Source: TH-plancto1 sp031431195 (GTDB taxonomy: Bacteria; Planctomycetota; Planctomycetia; Planctomycetales; Planctomycetaceae). From it: 64,000 nucleotides of DNA. The notes beneath the pieces were generated by a model. That model saw only the letters and a list, made by a program, of their open reading frames with translations. It was not told the DNA's origin and made no database searches. Below, in pieces: positions 42,274-51,006 of the stretch (positions within the stretch are counted from its first letter, which is position 1; every line of letters starts with the position of its first letter). The stretch is from contig JANPCU010000361.1 in NCBI GenBank assembly GCA_031431195.1, positions 1 to 64,000 of the forward strand, read 5' to 3'. Both the position numbers and the translations under genes were made by a program.

Positions 42274-43632
42274 ATGCCGGTGAACGACACTTCAGCGAAC
42301 TCGTCGGAGTCGCTCCGACCGGCTTCCTCGCCGCTCCCGCACTCCTGGCGACGCCGATGGCTCTTTCGGTCCGTTCTGCTGTGCCTGACCTGGCTGGCTG
42401 TGGAGGCCGTGTCTTACCTGATGATTCAAGTCATGGCCCAGGGGGGAATGGCGGGCATTCGTGAAAGCCAGTTGGCCTTCAAGCATGTCGGCAGGAACCA
42501 GACGAGCCAGACGGAGACCTTTCACCCGTACATCGGCTGGGTTCATAACCCGGACTTCCTGTCTCAGGTGGACTGTTGCGGGCTCGCACTGAAGATCAAC
42601 CGTTACGGCTTTTTCGACTCCAGTGATGGGATTCATCAGCGCCGCCCAGACCAACTCATCGTGGCCATCGCGGGAGGCTCCGTCGCTTGGCAGATGTCGT
42701 GCGCGGGTGCGGAGGCTCTCCGCCGAAAGCTGCACGAAGTTCCCGCGTATCGTGATCGAGAGATTGTTTTCGTCCGGCTGGCTCAGCCGGGCTACAAGCA
42801 GCCACAGTCCCTGTACGCGCTCAACTACTACCTGCTTTTGGGGGGAGAGTTTGACATCGTGATCGGTTTGGATGGGTATAACGAGATTGCCCTGCCTGTC
42901 GCGGAGAACTTCCCGGCGAATGTGGCCCTCGACTATCCTCAGGGATGGCATGCCCGCACGTTGGACATCGTTGATGCTCGCGATGCCGACTTCTCTCTGC
43001 GGGTCTTCGAGATTCGCGGACTCCGTCAGCGCCGAGCACTGGCAGCGGCGAGTTCTCCGTGGCATTGGCTGCCGTCTTATCAACTCCTCTGGTTTGCTCA
43101 AGAAGAACGTTTGAGGAACGAACTGATTGAGATTGAAACCGAGCTCATGGGGCGTGCTTATGCCCGAGGCAAGGCGTTCATCAATTCCGGTCCACATCCC
43201 ATCGTCCAGGATCAAGACGCCGCGTTACGCGAGAGTGTTCGCCTGTGGAAACAAGCGACGCTCCAAATGCACCAGCTGTGCGAGGCGAACCAGATCCTGT
43301 TTGTTCACGCGATTCAGCCCAATCAATACGACCCCGGGTCTAAGCCACTTTCGGAGTACGAACAAGCCAATTGCTACAGCGACGAAGTGGAGTATGGACA
43401 CATCGTCAAGCAGGGATATCCGCAACTCCGAACTGAAGGGGCAAAGCTCCGCTCACTGGGGGTGAGACATTTCGATTTGACCCACCTCTTCGCACAGACG
43501 ACCGACACGCTGTATGTGGACCCGTTCTGCCATGTGAATGCACAAGGATCGGAACTGCTGGCAGTGTCACTCGGCGATCGCGTGATCCAATGCATCCCCC
43601 TGTCGGTGGAGCCGCCGGAGAGTGGAAAATAA
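42274..43632 (+). CDS. Divergent membrane-anchored SGNH-like protein
   Basis: The protein (452 aa from ATG 42274) has a TM helix (LFRSVLLCLTWLAVEAVSYL), then FHPYIGWVHNPDF, NRYGFFDSSDGI, IVAIAGGSVAWQMSC (position of a GDSx-like block with Ser), VFVRLAQPGYKQPQS and GLDGYNEIA, which parallels the GxND block, and a C-terminal VDPFCHVNAQGSELLAVSL with the block V Asp/His replaced by DxxCHVN. This layout is that of the SGNH-like proteins seen with alginate/O-acetyl-type export clusters. It starts divergently 186 bp from the carbamoyltransferase, so the two are probably functionally linked. Activity uncertain. Confidence 0.7.
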   Translation: MPVNDTSANSSESLRPASSPLPHSWRRRWLFRSVLLCLTWLAVEAVSYLMIQVMAQGGMAGIRESQLAFKHVGRNQTSQTETFHPYIGWVHNPDFLSQVDCCGLALKINRYGFFDSSDGIHQRRPDQLIVAIAGGSVAWQMSCAGAEALRRKLHEVPAYRDREIVFVRLAQPGYKQPQSLYALNYYLLLGGEFDIVIGLDGYNEIALPVAENFPANVALDYPQGWHARTLDIVDARDADFSLRVFEIRGLRQRRALAAASSPWHWLPSYQLLWFAQEERLRNELIEIETELMGRAYARGKAFINSGPHPIVQDQDAALRESVRLWKQATLQMHQLCEANQILFVHAIQPNQYDPGSKPLSEYEQANCYSDEVEYGHIVKQGYPQLRTEGAKLRSLGVRHFDLTHLFAQTTDTLYVDPFCHVNAQGSELLAVSLGDRVIQCIPLSVEPPESGK

Positions 43633-43767
43633 GGGGCAGGTCGGCTCTCGCGGAGGCATTTTATACATCGCGCGGCCAGCCGTGAGACATTTGATTGTCG
43701 CTGCTGGCCACACGAAGTCTATGATGTGACCGCTCAGTACTCACCGGAAGATCAGGTCTCATTCCGC

Positions 43768-44802
43768 ATGTCAAAACATTCCCTCCCGCGTGTCATTTCC
43801 TCCGCCAATGGCCTCGCCGCTGTGGCGAAAGCTTTCGCCGAACTGCAGACCGGGGCAGACCCGCTGGATGCGGTGATCGCTGGGGTGTCGCTGGTCGAGG
43901 ACGACCCGCACGACTTGACCGTCGGGTATGGCGGGCTGCCCAATGAGGACGGAGTCGTCGAACTCGATGCAGCTGTCATGCACGGCCCCAGTCATCGAGC
44001 GGGAGCGGTCGCTGCGATTCAAGGGATTCGCCATCCGGCCCGCGTGGCCCAGCTGGTGATGCAACTGACGGATCATGTGCTGTTGGTCGGTGAGGGCGCG
44101 CGACGGTTTGCGATTTACAATGGGTTCGTCGAGGAGAACCTGCTCACGGAGCAGGCTCGCAAGATTTGGATGTACTGGAAACGCACGCGGTCGCTGCGGG
44201 ATGACTGGATCGCGCCAGCGCTGGATGAGGTCGATCCCGAGGTCCGCGAGTTTTTTCGATGGGAGGCCGACGATGTCCCAGGGACAGATGCCCTGGTCTA
44301 CCAGCGGTCCGAGGCTCTCGAACGTCCGACCGGAACGATCCACTGTTCAGCGATCAACCGGGTGGGAGACATCTCCTGTACCACGACCACCAGTGGGCTG
44401 GCGTTCAAGATTGCCGGGCGGGTCGGAGACTCCGCTGTGATCGGAGCGGGGTTGTATTGCGACAATGCCGTCGGCTCCTGCGGCAGTACCGGTCGCGGCG
44501 AGGCCAACCTGTTGCACGCCAGTTCGGCCACAGCTGTCGAACTGATGCGGCAGGGGGCGACTCCGCGCGAGGCGGGGCTGGAACTGCTCCGGCGCGTGGT
44601 GGCTCATACGCGCGAGCCACATCTACTGGGGAAAGATGGCCGGCCGAACTTTGGACTGAAACTGTATTTGCTCTCCAAGACCGGGGAGTACGCGGGAGTG
44701 TCTCTCTGGGGGCCGACCGATTTCGCCGTCGCGGATGGGAGCGGGGCGAGGCTGGAGCCGTGTGAGTTTTTGTTTGATAAACGGACCGGCGAGCCGTTGT
44801 GA
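43768..44802 (+). CDS. N4-(beta-N-acetylglucosaminyl)-L-asparaginase family protein (Ntn hydrolase)
   Basis: The protein (344 aa from ATG 43768) belongs to the aspartylglucosaminidase/type 2 asparaginase family of self-cleaving Ntn hydrolases: SSANGLAAVAKAFAELQTGA, LTVGYGGLPNEDGVVELDAA, and PTGTIHCSAIN, where Thr190 occupies the position of the autoproteolytic nucleophile, followed by GLAFKIAGRVGDSAVIGAGL and GSTGRGEAN for substrate binding. It would cleave the amide of Asn-linked GlcNAc or isoaspartyl peptides after maturing into two chains. No signal peptide. An upstream GTG (43726) is possible but adds 14 non-conserved residues. Confidence 0.9.
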   Translation: MSKHSLPRVISSANGLAAVAKAFAELQTGADPLDAVIAGVSLVEDDPHDLTVGYGGLPNEDGVVELDAAVMHGPSHRAGAVAAIQGIRHPARVAQLVMQLTDHVLLVGEGARRFAIYNGFVEENLLTEQARKIWMYWKRTRSLRDDWIAPALDEVDPEVREFFRWEADDVPGTDALVYQRSEALERPTGTIHCSAINRVGDISCTTTTSGLAFKIAGRVGDSAVIGAGLYCDNAVGSCGSTGRGEANLLHASSATAVELMRQGATPREAGLELLRRVVAHTREPHLLGKDGRPNFGLKLYLLSKTGEYAGVSLWGPTDFAVADGSGARLEPCEFLFDKRTGEPL

Positions 44803-44832
44803 TCCCAGCAGCTGGAACTGATTCGGCAGGCA

Positions 44833-45204
44833 CTACGAAAGTGGAACGATCTCAACCAGACCACCCGGGACCACCTCGACCACCAACTTGTGACCTGCCA
44901 ACAGTCGCATCCCCATCAGTGACTCGTTTCCAACTGCGGACACCAACACCTCTCGCCAAGAACTGCCCCACGCGACTTCGGCGGCATAGATGTCGAATTG
45001 TCGAACGGACCCGTCTGCCAGCATGGCAGCACTGCCCGAATGACGAACGAGGCCCAATACGGTCACGACTTCCATCGGTAAGGTCAAAGACGAGGTGAAA
45101 CCAGAATCAACGATCGCTTCCACGGTCGACTCGACCCCGCTCGGTCCCCGCACTCGCAAGCAAACGATCGCTTCGTGACGGACGTTCACGACGCCTTGGA
45201 TCAT
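44833..45204 (-). CDS. Retropepsin-like aspartyl protease (clan AA)
   Basis: The 123-residue single-domain protein has a retropepsin-type layout: LRVRGPSGVESTVEAIVDSG with the catalytic DSG, then FTSSLTLP, a flap-like middle, and ESLMGMRLLAGHKLVVEVVP, matching the second conserved ALLGxxLL segment. Such proteins act as homodimers. It overlaps the 86-aa gene by 4 bp (45201-45204). Length and motifs fit the family; the biological substrate is unknown. Confidence 0.8.
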   Translation of the reverse strand: MIQGVVNVRHEAIVCLRVRGPSGVESTVEAIVDSGFTSSLTLPMEVVTVLGLVRHSGSAAMLADGSVRQFDIYAAEVAWGSSWREVLVSAVGNESLMGMRLLAGHKLVVEVVPGGLVEIVPLS

Positions 45205-45461
45205 TGGGCCACCCTGATTTTATATGCTGTCGGATAACCCGCCCGCATCAACCAGATGTCCGCCTCTGGCTTCTGCAATCGCAGGCGTGCAACTGAAGTG
45301 TAGTCGTCCTCATCGATCTCATAGGCACCGGTCTCGACATCAATGGCAACGAACTTGCCGTCGTCTTCTGGTCGGAGTGCTGGTCGAACCTGCTTGTCGA
45401 AGATCTCTCCTCCGAGACTGGCCAGTTCGTCCAAGGTGCGGTGCGATTTTGTACTGGGCAT
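45201..45461 (-). CDS. Small partner of the aspartyl protease
   Basis: The 86-residue product is MPSTKSHRTLDELASLGGEI followed by FDKQVRPALRPEDDGKFVAI and DVETGAYEIDEDDYTSVARL. The two conserved blocks (PEDDGKFVAIDVETGAYEID, LMRAGYPTAYKI) are characteristic of small proteins that precede retropepsin-like genes. It is translationally coupled to the protease (ATGA overlap). Function unknown; a regulatory or antitoxin-like role is speculative. Confidence 0.75.
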   Translation of the reverse strand: MPSTKSHRTLDELASLGGEIFDKQVRPALRPEDDGKFVAIDVETGAYEIDEDDYTSVARLRLQKPEADIWLMRAGYPTAYKIRVAQ

Positions 45462-45712
45462 GGGATCCCCTCACGGTGAATGGCTAAGGTTTATCGTATC
45501 GCACTGTGCGAGGTCGCGAGAAGCCCAAATCCCAATAGCTCTCCTTCCTCGATGGAGACATCGGCCCCTTGAATCTCGTTCCCAAGCTCCAGTCCAGTGC
45601 GGTCTCCTCGATTCGCTGCCGTTCGCTATACTACTGGTTCCCGGAGCGAAGCTCGTGTCGTTGTGACCTTGCCCCGCCCTCCGTAACCTCATTGCCCACC
45701 GGCTGTTGTGTC

Positions 45713-47518
45713 ATGGACACGAAATACATTCGCAACTTCTCCATCGTCGCCCACATCGACCACGGCAAGAGTACGCTCGCGGATCAGCTGCTGCTGAAGT
45801 CGGGGGCGATCACCAAGCGCGAGTTCCAGGACCAGATCCTGGACGACCTGGAGATCGAGCGGGAACGCGGGATCACCATCAAGGCGCGGGCCGTGGCGAT
45901 CAACTACAGACTCGACGGCGTGACGTACGAGATCAACTTCATTGATACGCCGGGGCATGTCGACTTCCAGTACGAAGTCTCCCGCAGCCTGGCCGCGTGC
46001 GAGGGGGCCTTGTTGGTTGTCGATGCGTTTCAGGGAGTACAAGCTCAGACGGTGGCCAATGCCTATCTGGCCATCGGTTGCAATCTGGAGATCATCCCGG
46101 TCATCAACAAGATCGACCTGCCGGTCACCCGCATCCCCGAAGTGTGCGAGGAGATCGAGCGGATCGTCGGCCTCGACACCAGTGATGCCCTAATGGTCAG
46201 CGCGAAGCAGGGGATCGGAATCGAGGAGTGCTTCGCCGCGATCATCAAGCGCATCCCGCCCCCCAAAGGCGACCCAGCTGCCCCGCTCAAGTGCCTGATC
46301 TTCGACAGCAAGTACGACTACTACCGGGGTGTCGTGACCTACGTTCGCGTGCTCGAAGGGACCGTCAAGAAGGGCGAGCGGATCAAGTTCATGAAGGGCG
46401 GGTCGATCAATGATGTGATCGAGATCGGCCAATTCCGGCCCGACATGAAGCCGTGCGAATCGCTGGGACCGGGGCAGGTCGGTTACGTCATCACCGGTGT
46501 CAAAGAAGTCCGGCATATCCACGTCGGAGACACCCTCACGCACGCGGCCCGCCCGACGGAAACTCCACTGACCGGCTACAAAGAGCCGCAGCAGATGGTC
46601 TACTGCGGCATGTACCCGATCGACACCACCGGGTTTGAACACCTCCGCGAGGAACTTGAGCGGCTGAGCCTCAACGATGCCAGCTTCTCCTTCGCGCCCG
46701 AGACCAGCGACGCCCTCGGCTTTGGATTCCGCTGCGGCTTCCTCGGCATGCTGCACATGGAGGTCATCCAGCAGCGGCTGGAGCGCGAGGCGGAAGTCGA
46801 CCTGATCCAGACAGCCCCGAACGTCACCTACGAACTGCTGCTCCACACTGGTGAAGTCCAGAAGATCGACAACCCGGTCGATGTCCCCGACAGCGGCCAG
46901 ATCAAGGAATTCCGCGAACCGATCGCCAAGGTGCAGTTCATCGTCCCTTCGACTTGCATCGGCACGCTGATGCAACTGTGCGAAGATCGACGGGGCACCT
47001 ACAAGACGACCGAGTACCTCGGCTCCGACCGCGCCCAGCTCGTGTATGAACTGCCGCTGGCGGAAATCGTGTACGACATGCACGACAAGCTGAAGTCGGT
47101 GACGCGCGGGTACGGCACGATGAACTATGAGATCATCGGCTTCCGTGACGCCAACCTTGTGAAGATGGATATTTTGGTGAAGGGGTCCAAGGTCGAAGCC
47201 CTAGCCATGATCGTCCACCGGACCACCGCTGAACGCCGTGGCCGCGCTGTGTGCAAGAAGCTCAAGGAAGAGATCTCGAAGCACCAGTTCGAGATTGCGA
47301 TCCAAGCGGCCCTCGGCGGCAAGGTGATCGCTCGCGAGACGATCTCGGCCGTGCGTAAGGACGTGACCGCCAAGTGCTACGGCGGTGACATCAGCCGCAA
47401 GAAGAAGCTGCTCGATAAGCAGAAGGAAGGCAAGAAGCGGATGAAGTCCTTCGGCGAAGTCGAAATTCCGCAGAAGGCGTTCCTGTCGGTACTGGAAGCG
47501 CGCGGCGATGAGGGGTGA
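45713..47518 (+). CDS. lepA: Elongation factor 4 (translational GTPase LepA)
   Basis: The 601-residue protein is a full LepA. It starts MDTKYIRNFSIVAHIDHGKS with the G1 P-loop, IDTPGHVDFQYEVSRSLAAC (G3), VINKIDLP (G4), and the LepA C-terminal region with KEEISKHQFEIAIQAALGGK, TVSAVRKDVTAKCYGGDISR and KKKLLDKQKEGKKRMKSFGE. It back-translocates or remodels ribosomes under ionic stress. The ATG at 45713 is preferred over an upstream frame because EF4 sequences begin just before the GTPase P-loop. Confidence 0.97.
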   Translation: MDTKYIRNFSIVAHIDHGKSTLADQLLLKSGAITKREFQDQILDDLEIERERGITIKARAVAINYRLDGVTYEINFIDTPGHVDFQYEVSRSLAACEGALLVVDAFQGVQAQTVANAYLAIGCNLEIIPVINKIDLPVTRIPEVCEEIERIVGLDTSDALMVSAKQGIGIEECFAAIIKRIPPPKGDPAAPLKCLIFDSKYDYYRGVVTYVRVLEGTVKKGERIKFMKGGSINDVIEIGQFRPDMKPCESLGPGQVGYVITGVKEVRHIHVGDTLTHAARPTETPLTGYKEPQQMVYCGMYPIDTTGFEHLREELERLSLNDASFSFAPETSDALGFGFRCGFLGMLHMEVIQQRLEREAEVDLIQTAPNVTYELLLHTGEVQKIDNPVDVPDSGQIKEFREPIAKVQFIVPSTCIGTLMQLCEDRRGTYKTTEYLGSDRAQLVYELPLAEIVYDMHDKLKSVTRGYGTMNYEIIGFRDANLVKMDILVKGSKVEALAMIVHRTTAERRGRAVCKKLKEEISKHQFEIAIQAALGGKVIARETISAVRKDVTAKCYGGDISRKKKLLDKQKEGKKRMKSFGEVEIPQKAFLSVLEARGDEG

Positions 47519-47540
47519 CCCGGGAACCAAACGAAACATC

Positions 47541-47563
47541 GAGCCGGAAGCGTCAGCGCCCGG
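47541..47563. repeat. Repeat module shared with the carbamoyltransferase insert
   Basis: GAGCCGGAAGCGTCAGCGCC plus CGG, the exact reverse complement of 40566-40588. It follows the lepA stop by 22 bp. Confidence 0.7.
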
Positions 47564-47628
47564 AGTCTTGGTCGCTGAAGGGGTGACGCTCGATGGTGGC
47601 GGATGTTCGGCTCTGTCGGTTCCGACTG

Positions 47629-50040
47629 CTAGGCCGCGGGAGGTTTCGCCGCCTTAGCCAAACGCCTCAGTTGAAGTTCCATAAACGGACGCAGGACTGG
47701 GGTCCACAAGCGAGTGAATCCGGCACAGAACCGTTGGAGATCGCGTGCATCGGCTTGACCCGGATCGAGGATCGGCTCTGGTCTTCGCATTTCATCGAGT
47801 ATCTCGATCAGCAGCTTGACCTCCTTCGGACTCGGACTCAGGCTGGCCAAGGCCACCGACTCTTCCGGGGTCAACTCTCGGACTCGTTGTACGACCCCGA
47901 TCGCAGCTTTTCCGATCAGTTGTTCATGATCCAGCCACTGATTCAAGTCGTCCTGGAAACTCTCCTCGCTAATTCGTCCCAGTCCGAGCCTGCCGAACAG
48001 CGGTCCGACTTCGGGAGTGGACCACGACGCGAGCGTCCCGAAGACTACGCAACTGAGCGGTCCGCAATCGGGTCGAGTTGCCGCTTGCAGGAGACGTTGA
48101 AGGTTCTCGGGTTTCTCCTCTAAGACCGTGCGAGTCAGCCCCTGTGCGACTTCGGCAGCTGTGGAGTCAGGCCGCAGCAGTTGGCCTTCCATCTTCAAGA
48201 CCACACTCGCGATTTGGGCCGCGATACCCGCCTTCTCCCAGGGGATATTGAACTTTCCTGTGTTGCCTTTGTTCTGGGTGAGGTATCGCGTGTCGGCTGC
48301 GGACAGCAGATCCGGCCCGATCAATTTCACGACCGCCCGACGGGCAGTGGCCCCCGCGGGATCGAGCAGGTTCCACTCCTCAACCACAAACTCGACGAGT
48401 GATGTGACGGGCTTCTCCACCGAACCGGCAGCTGTGAATTGCTTCGGCTCGACCCAATTTTTCCAGTTCGCTTCGAAGTTGTCTGGCTCTGTAGAGAAGC
48501 TGAGTGTCCCCTTGGCGGATTCGTCGGGGGATTTGAACTGACTCAGTATCAACCGACCGGTTTCCGCATCAATCCGGGTACTGGCAAAGGAGGATTCGAT
48601 ATGCAGCACATTCTGAGCGATGTGCATTTCATGGGTCTCTTCAGTGGGGACGTAGAGCAGCGCAGCGGGAGCCACTCGAATTTGGAGCGGGGCACCCTCC
48701 GTCTTGGAGTTGAATCCATACCCAAACATCAGACTGACGTTCTCCTTTTTGTGGGGGACATCCTGACCTAGAAAGTTCATGGTCAAGTAGGGCTTTGGAC
48801 CATCGGGGCGACGGATGGTCAATTGACGACCCGATTGATGGCTCGCGATCGAGATCCACGACTTCGTCACACCGACGAGGTAACCCCGTAACTGGCCATC
48901 CGAGGTCCGAGTGTTTTCGAGACGGAGTCCATACTGGCGGGATGGTGACAGGATCAATTGCACATCAAACTTGCCATCGTGCCATAGTCCGGTGTAGTCC
49001 TTGGTGGGATGACCCGTCCCCGAGACAACCCATTGATGACCGTGAGACTCAAAGTTCTCCAGCCAGTCGCGGACCTTGAGTAGGGCGACCTGCTCCGGGG
49101 AGAGTGGCACCGTCAGCTTCGGAGCCCCGGGGCACTCCTTCACATGGATGAACAGCCGATGCGGGTCATCACTGCGAAATGGTTCCAGTAATTCCAGACG
49201 ATGACTCAGGTATCGAGCCGAATCTCGCAACTGCGTTTCGATGGCTTGACGATTGGCCAGCGAACAGGGGCCAGGCTTCAAGCCCAGAGACTGAATGAAC
49301 TCTTCCGGAGTATCCTTGGCGAGGCCCTCGACCACAAATTCACTCACCTCAACCGCGCGACCCATGTCGGTGACATCCACCACGAGATGCATCAGGGAGG
49401 CTGAGGCTTCACTCTCAAAGTGGACTGTCAGTTCTCCTCCAGTGCGACCATCCAGCTCGATGGCCTCTGTGGCTAATTTTTCGAGATACAGTCTGGCCTC
49501 CTCGTTGAATTCCCACGACTTGCCGCTTTGCCATGCCTTCTCGTTGCTCTCCTGCTTCATGCCAGCCGGGCCATTTGTGTTGAAGGTGATGGTGGGCTTC
49601 TTCGATGCCTGAACTGAGGCTCTTTCTAAGGGGCTTTCCGTGGGCGAGCCACTCAGCTGAGTGCGAATGGCCAAGGCGAGCGAAGCGGACGCCCCGTGAA
49701 TGCGGATGTCACCCGTCTTGTAGTGCGGGCCTTCCGAGATCAGCAGCTGCCCCCGGCCAGCGATGGTGACGGTGGCGTCGGCGTACCCGAGCGAGTGGTA
49801 GCCATTCAAGATCAGTGACTGGGCTGTGGCGTGCCACTCCTGTGTGGTGCGATTCGCCCCTTCAATCGCGCGAGGATGAGACCGGAGTTGTTCCAGAATC
49901 TGATCCGTCGGAAAGTCTTGGTTCCCCAAAATCTGCAGCTGGGCGATGACTTTGATCGCTGGCGGATCGCCAGCGGCCATGGCAGATGATCCGATCAGCC
50001 CACTGAACATGACGCAAATACATAACACTCGTCCATCCAT
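47629..50040 (-). CDS. Large secreted protein with POTRA-like N-terminal region
   Basis: The protein (803 aa) starts at ATG 50040 because GGGGAG lies nine bases upstream and a signal peptide follows (GRVLCICVMFSGLIGSSAMA). Residues 25-115 resemble a POTRA domain: VIAQLQILGNQDFPTDQILE, QSLILNGYHSLGYADATVTI, LLISEGPHYKTGDIRIHG; a second such unit follows at about 215-320 (VSEFVVEGLAKDTPEEFIQS, LRDSARYLSHRLELLEPF). No beta-barrel domain or C-terminal barrel motif is recognised, so it is not a classical BamA. The remaining part is beta-rich and unknown. Possibly an outer-envelope component. Confidence 0.65.
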   Translation of the reverse strand: MDGRVLCICVMFSGLIGSSAMAAGDPPAIKVIAQLQILGNQDFPTDQILEQLRSHPRAIEGANRTTQEWHATAQSLILNGYHSLGYADATVTIAGRGQLLISEGPHYKTGDIRIHGASASLALAIRTQLSGSPTESPLERASVQASKKPTITFNTNGPAGMKQESNEKAWQSGKSWEFNEEARLYLEKLATEAIELDGRTGGELTVHFESEASASLMHLVVDVTDMGRAVEVSEFVVEGLAKDTPEEFIQSLGLKPGPCSLANRQAIETQLRDSARYLSHRLELLEPFRSDDPHRLFIHVKECPGAPKLTVPLSPEQVALLKVRDWLENFESHGHQWVVSGTGHPTKDYTGLWHDGKFDVQLILSPSRQYGLRLENTRTSDGQLRGYLVGVTKSWISIASHQSGRQLTIRRPDGPKPYLTMNFLGQDVPHKKENVSLMFGYGFNSKTEGAPLQIRVAPAALLYVPTEETHEMHIAQNVLHIESSFASTRIDAETGRLILSQFKSPDESAKGTLSFSTEPDNFEANWKNWVEPKQFTAAGSVEKPVTSLVEFVVEEWNLLDPAGATARRAVVKLIGPDLLSAADTRYLTQNKGNTGKFNIPWEKAGIAAQIASVVLKMEGQLLRPDSTAAEVAQGLTRTVLEEKPENLQRLLQAATRPDCGPLSCVVFGTLASWSTPEVGPLFGRLGLGRISEESFQDDLNQWLDHEQLIGKAAIGVVQRVRELTPEESVALASLSPSPKEVKLLIEILDEMRRPEPILDPGQADARDLQRFCAGFTRLWTPVLRPFMELQLRRLAKAAKPPAA

Positions 50041-50241
50041 GACTGTTTGCTCCCCACGCATCCCCGAATGAAGGGCGGGATCATGGGGCAGAGTGAAGCT
50101 GGCGTAAAGAGGAGTTGTCGCCCAGTCTACAGAGAGTGAGGGAAGCGCCATCGTCCCGCTATTCCCGGTCAGGATGTGACCGAAATCTCTGACTCATCAA
50201 ATTGCCACATGATGCAAAGTATTAGCCGTACCAGACTCCAT

Positions 50242-50288
50242 AAAAAAACAGGGCCGGAGAACCCCCTACAGAATTCTCCAGCCCCGGT
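50242..50288 (-). terminator. Rho-independent terminator of the cold-shock gene
   Basis: On the minus strand a stem GGGCTGGAGAA (50283-50274 side) pairs with TTCTCCGGCCC (50261-50251 side), immediately followed by seven T residues (A-run 50242-50248 on the plus strand). It lies about 50 bp after the csp stop. The T-tract makes this the clearest intrinsic terminator in the window. Confidence 0.7.
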
Positions 50289-50337
50289 CTCATTTCGATT
50301 CCATGTTTATGGAACGCTAACAGCTGTGGTTTAATCA

Positions 50338-50541
50338 TCAGGTCGGGATCACAACGGAAGCGCGGTCCCCCTTGGGGCCAGCCTCCATCTCGTATTCCAC
50401 CGCCTGTCCTTCGAACAGGGAGTCGAATGCCACATCTTTGACAGCTGAGACGTGGAAGAACAAGTCCTTCCCTCGCTCACCACCGGCGATGAAGCCAAAA
50501 CCTTTGTCCGCAACCAACTTTTTGATCGTGCCCCGCTGCAT
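50338..50541 (-). CDS. Cold-shock domain protein
   Basis: The 67-residue product is MQRGTIKKLVADKGFGFIAG then GERGKDLFFHVSAVKDVAFD, containing the RNP1 (KGFGFI) and RNP2 (DLFFHVS) RNA-binding motifs of the CspA family, and ends normally. The ATG at 50541 is preferred because GGGAAGGG lies upstream and the length equals typical CSPs. It binds single-stranded RNA/DNA and acts as an RNA chaperone. A terminator lies just downstream. Divergent from the giant protein gene. Confidence 0.93.
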   Translation of the reverse strand: MQRGTIKKLVADKGFGFIAGGERGKDLFFHVSAVKDVAFDSLFEGQAVEYEMEAGPKGDRASVVIPT

Positions 50542-51006
50542 GGCAGCCCTTCCCACAAGAGATTTATGAAACGCCCTTGGAGAGATATTTCTGTCACTGT
50601 CCTCACGAAACGTACCCCGCGACACCATATTGTCGCTGACAGTCAGCACCACATCAGATCACAAGTCGCGAAAGAATCGCCGCTCGAATGAAAAGGTAGA
50701 AGACGGGAAGGCACGAAAGCCATGAGGCAGAGGCAGGATACCTCTCCTGAATGTGTCAGAGTAACGGTCACTACTGGGATACGCCAGTACCGATGCGTGT
50801 ATTTTCCATCCTTGTGAACATGAGAACACTTGTCTACTCGCGACCGGCAGTTTCTGCATATTCGTTGTATCGAGCGGGCATCGGCAGAGATTCTCCAATC
50901 GTTACTTGCGGCTCCTCACGGACAGGTCATCCCAGTCCGAAAGGGTGACGTAGGGTCGACTGGGACGCGTTGCGCGCAGTCCGAATCGACTGAGGTAGGA
51001 GTGGCC
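50542..51006. promoter_or_regulatory. Divergent control region of the cold-shock and giant-protein genes
   Basis: These 465 bp have no credible gene. They should contain the 5' leader of the cold-shock gene and the promoter of the giant gene. A ribosome-binding site AGGTAGGAG at 50993-51001, five bases before ATG 51007, fixes the start of the giant gene and argues against the in-frame codons upstream. No -10/-35 element could be assigned confidently. Confidence 0.45.

Noticed and set aside
50830..51006. 59-codon upstream extension of the giant gene
   Set aside because: The AGGTAGGAG site directly before ATG 51007 and the LEPR-XLL leader position favour the shorter start.
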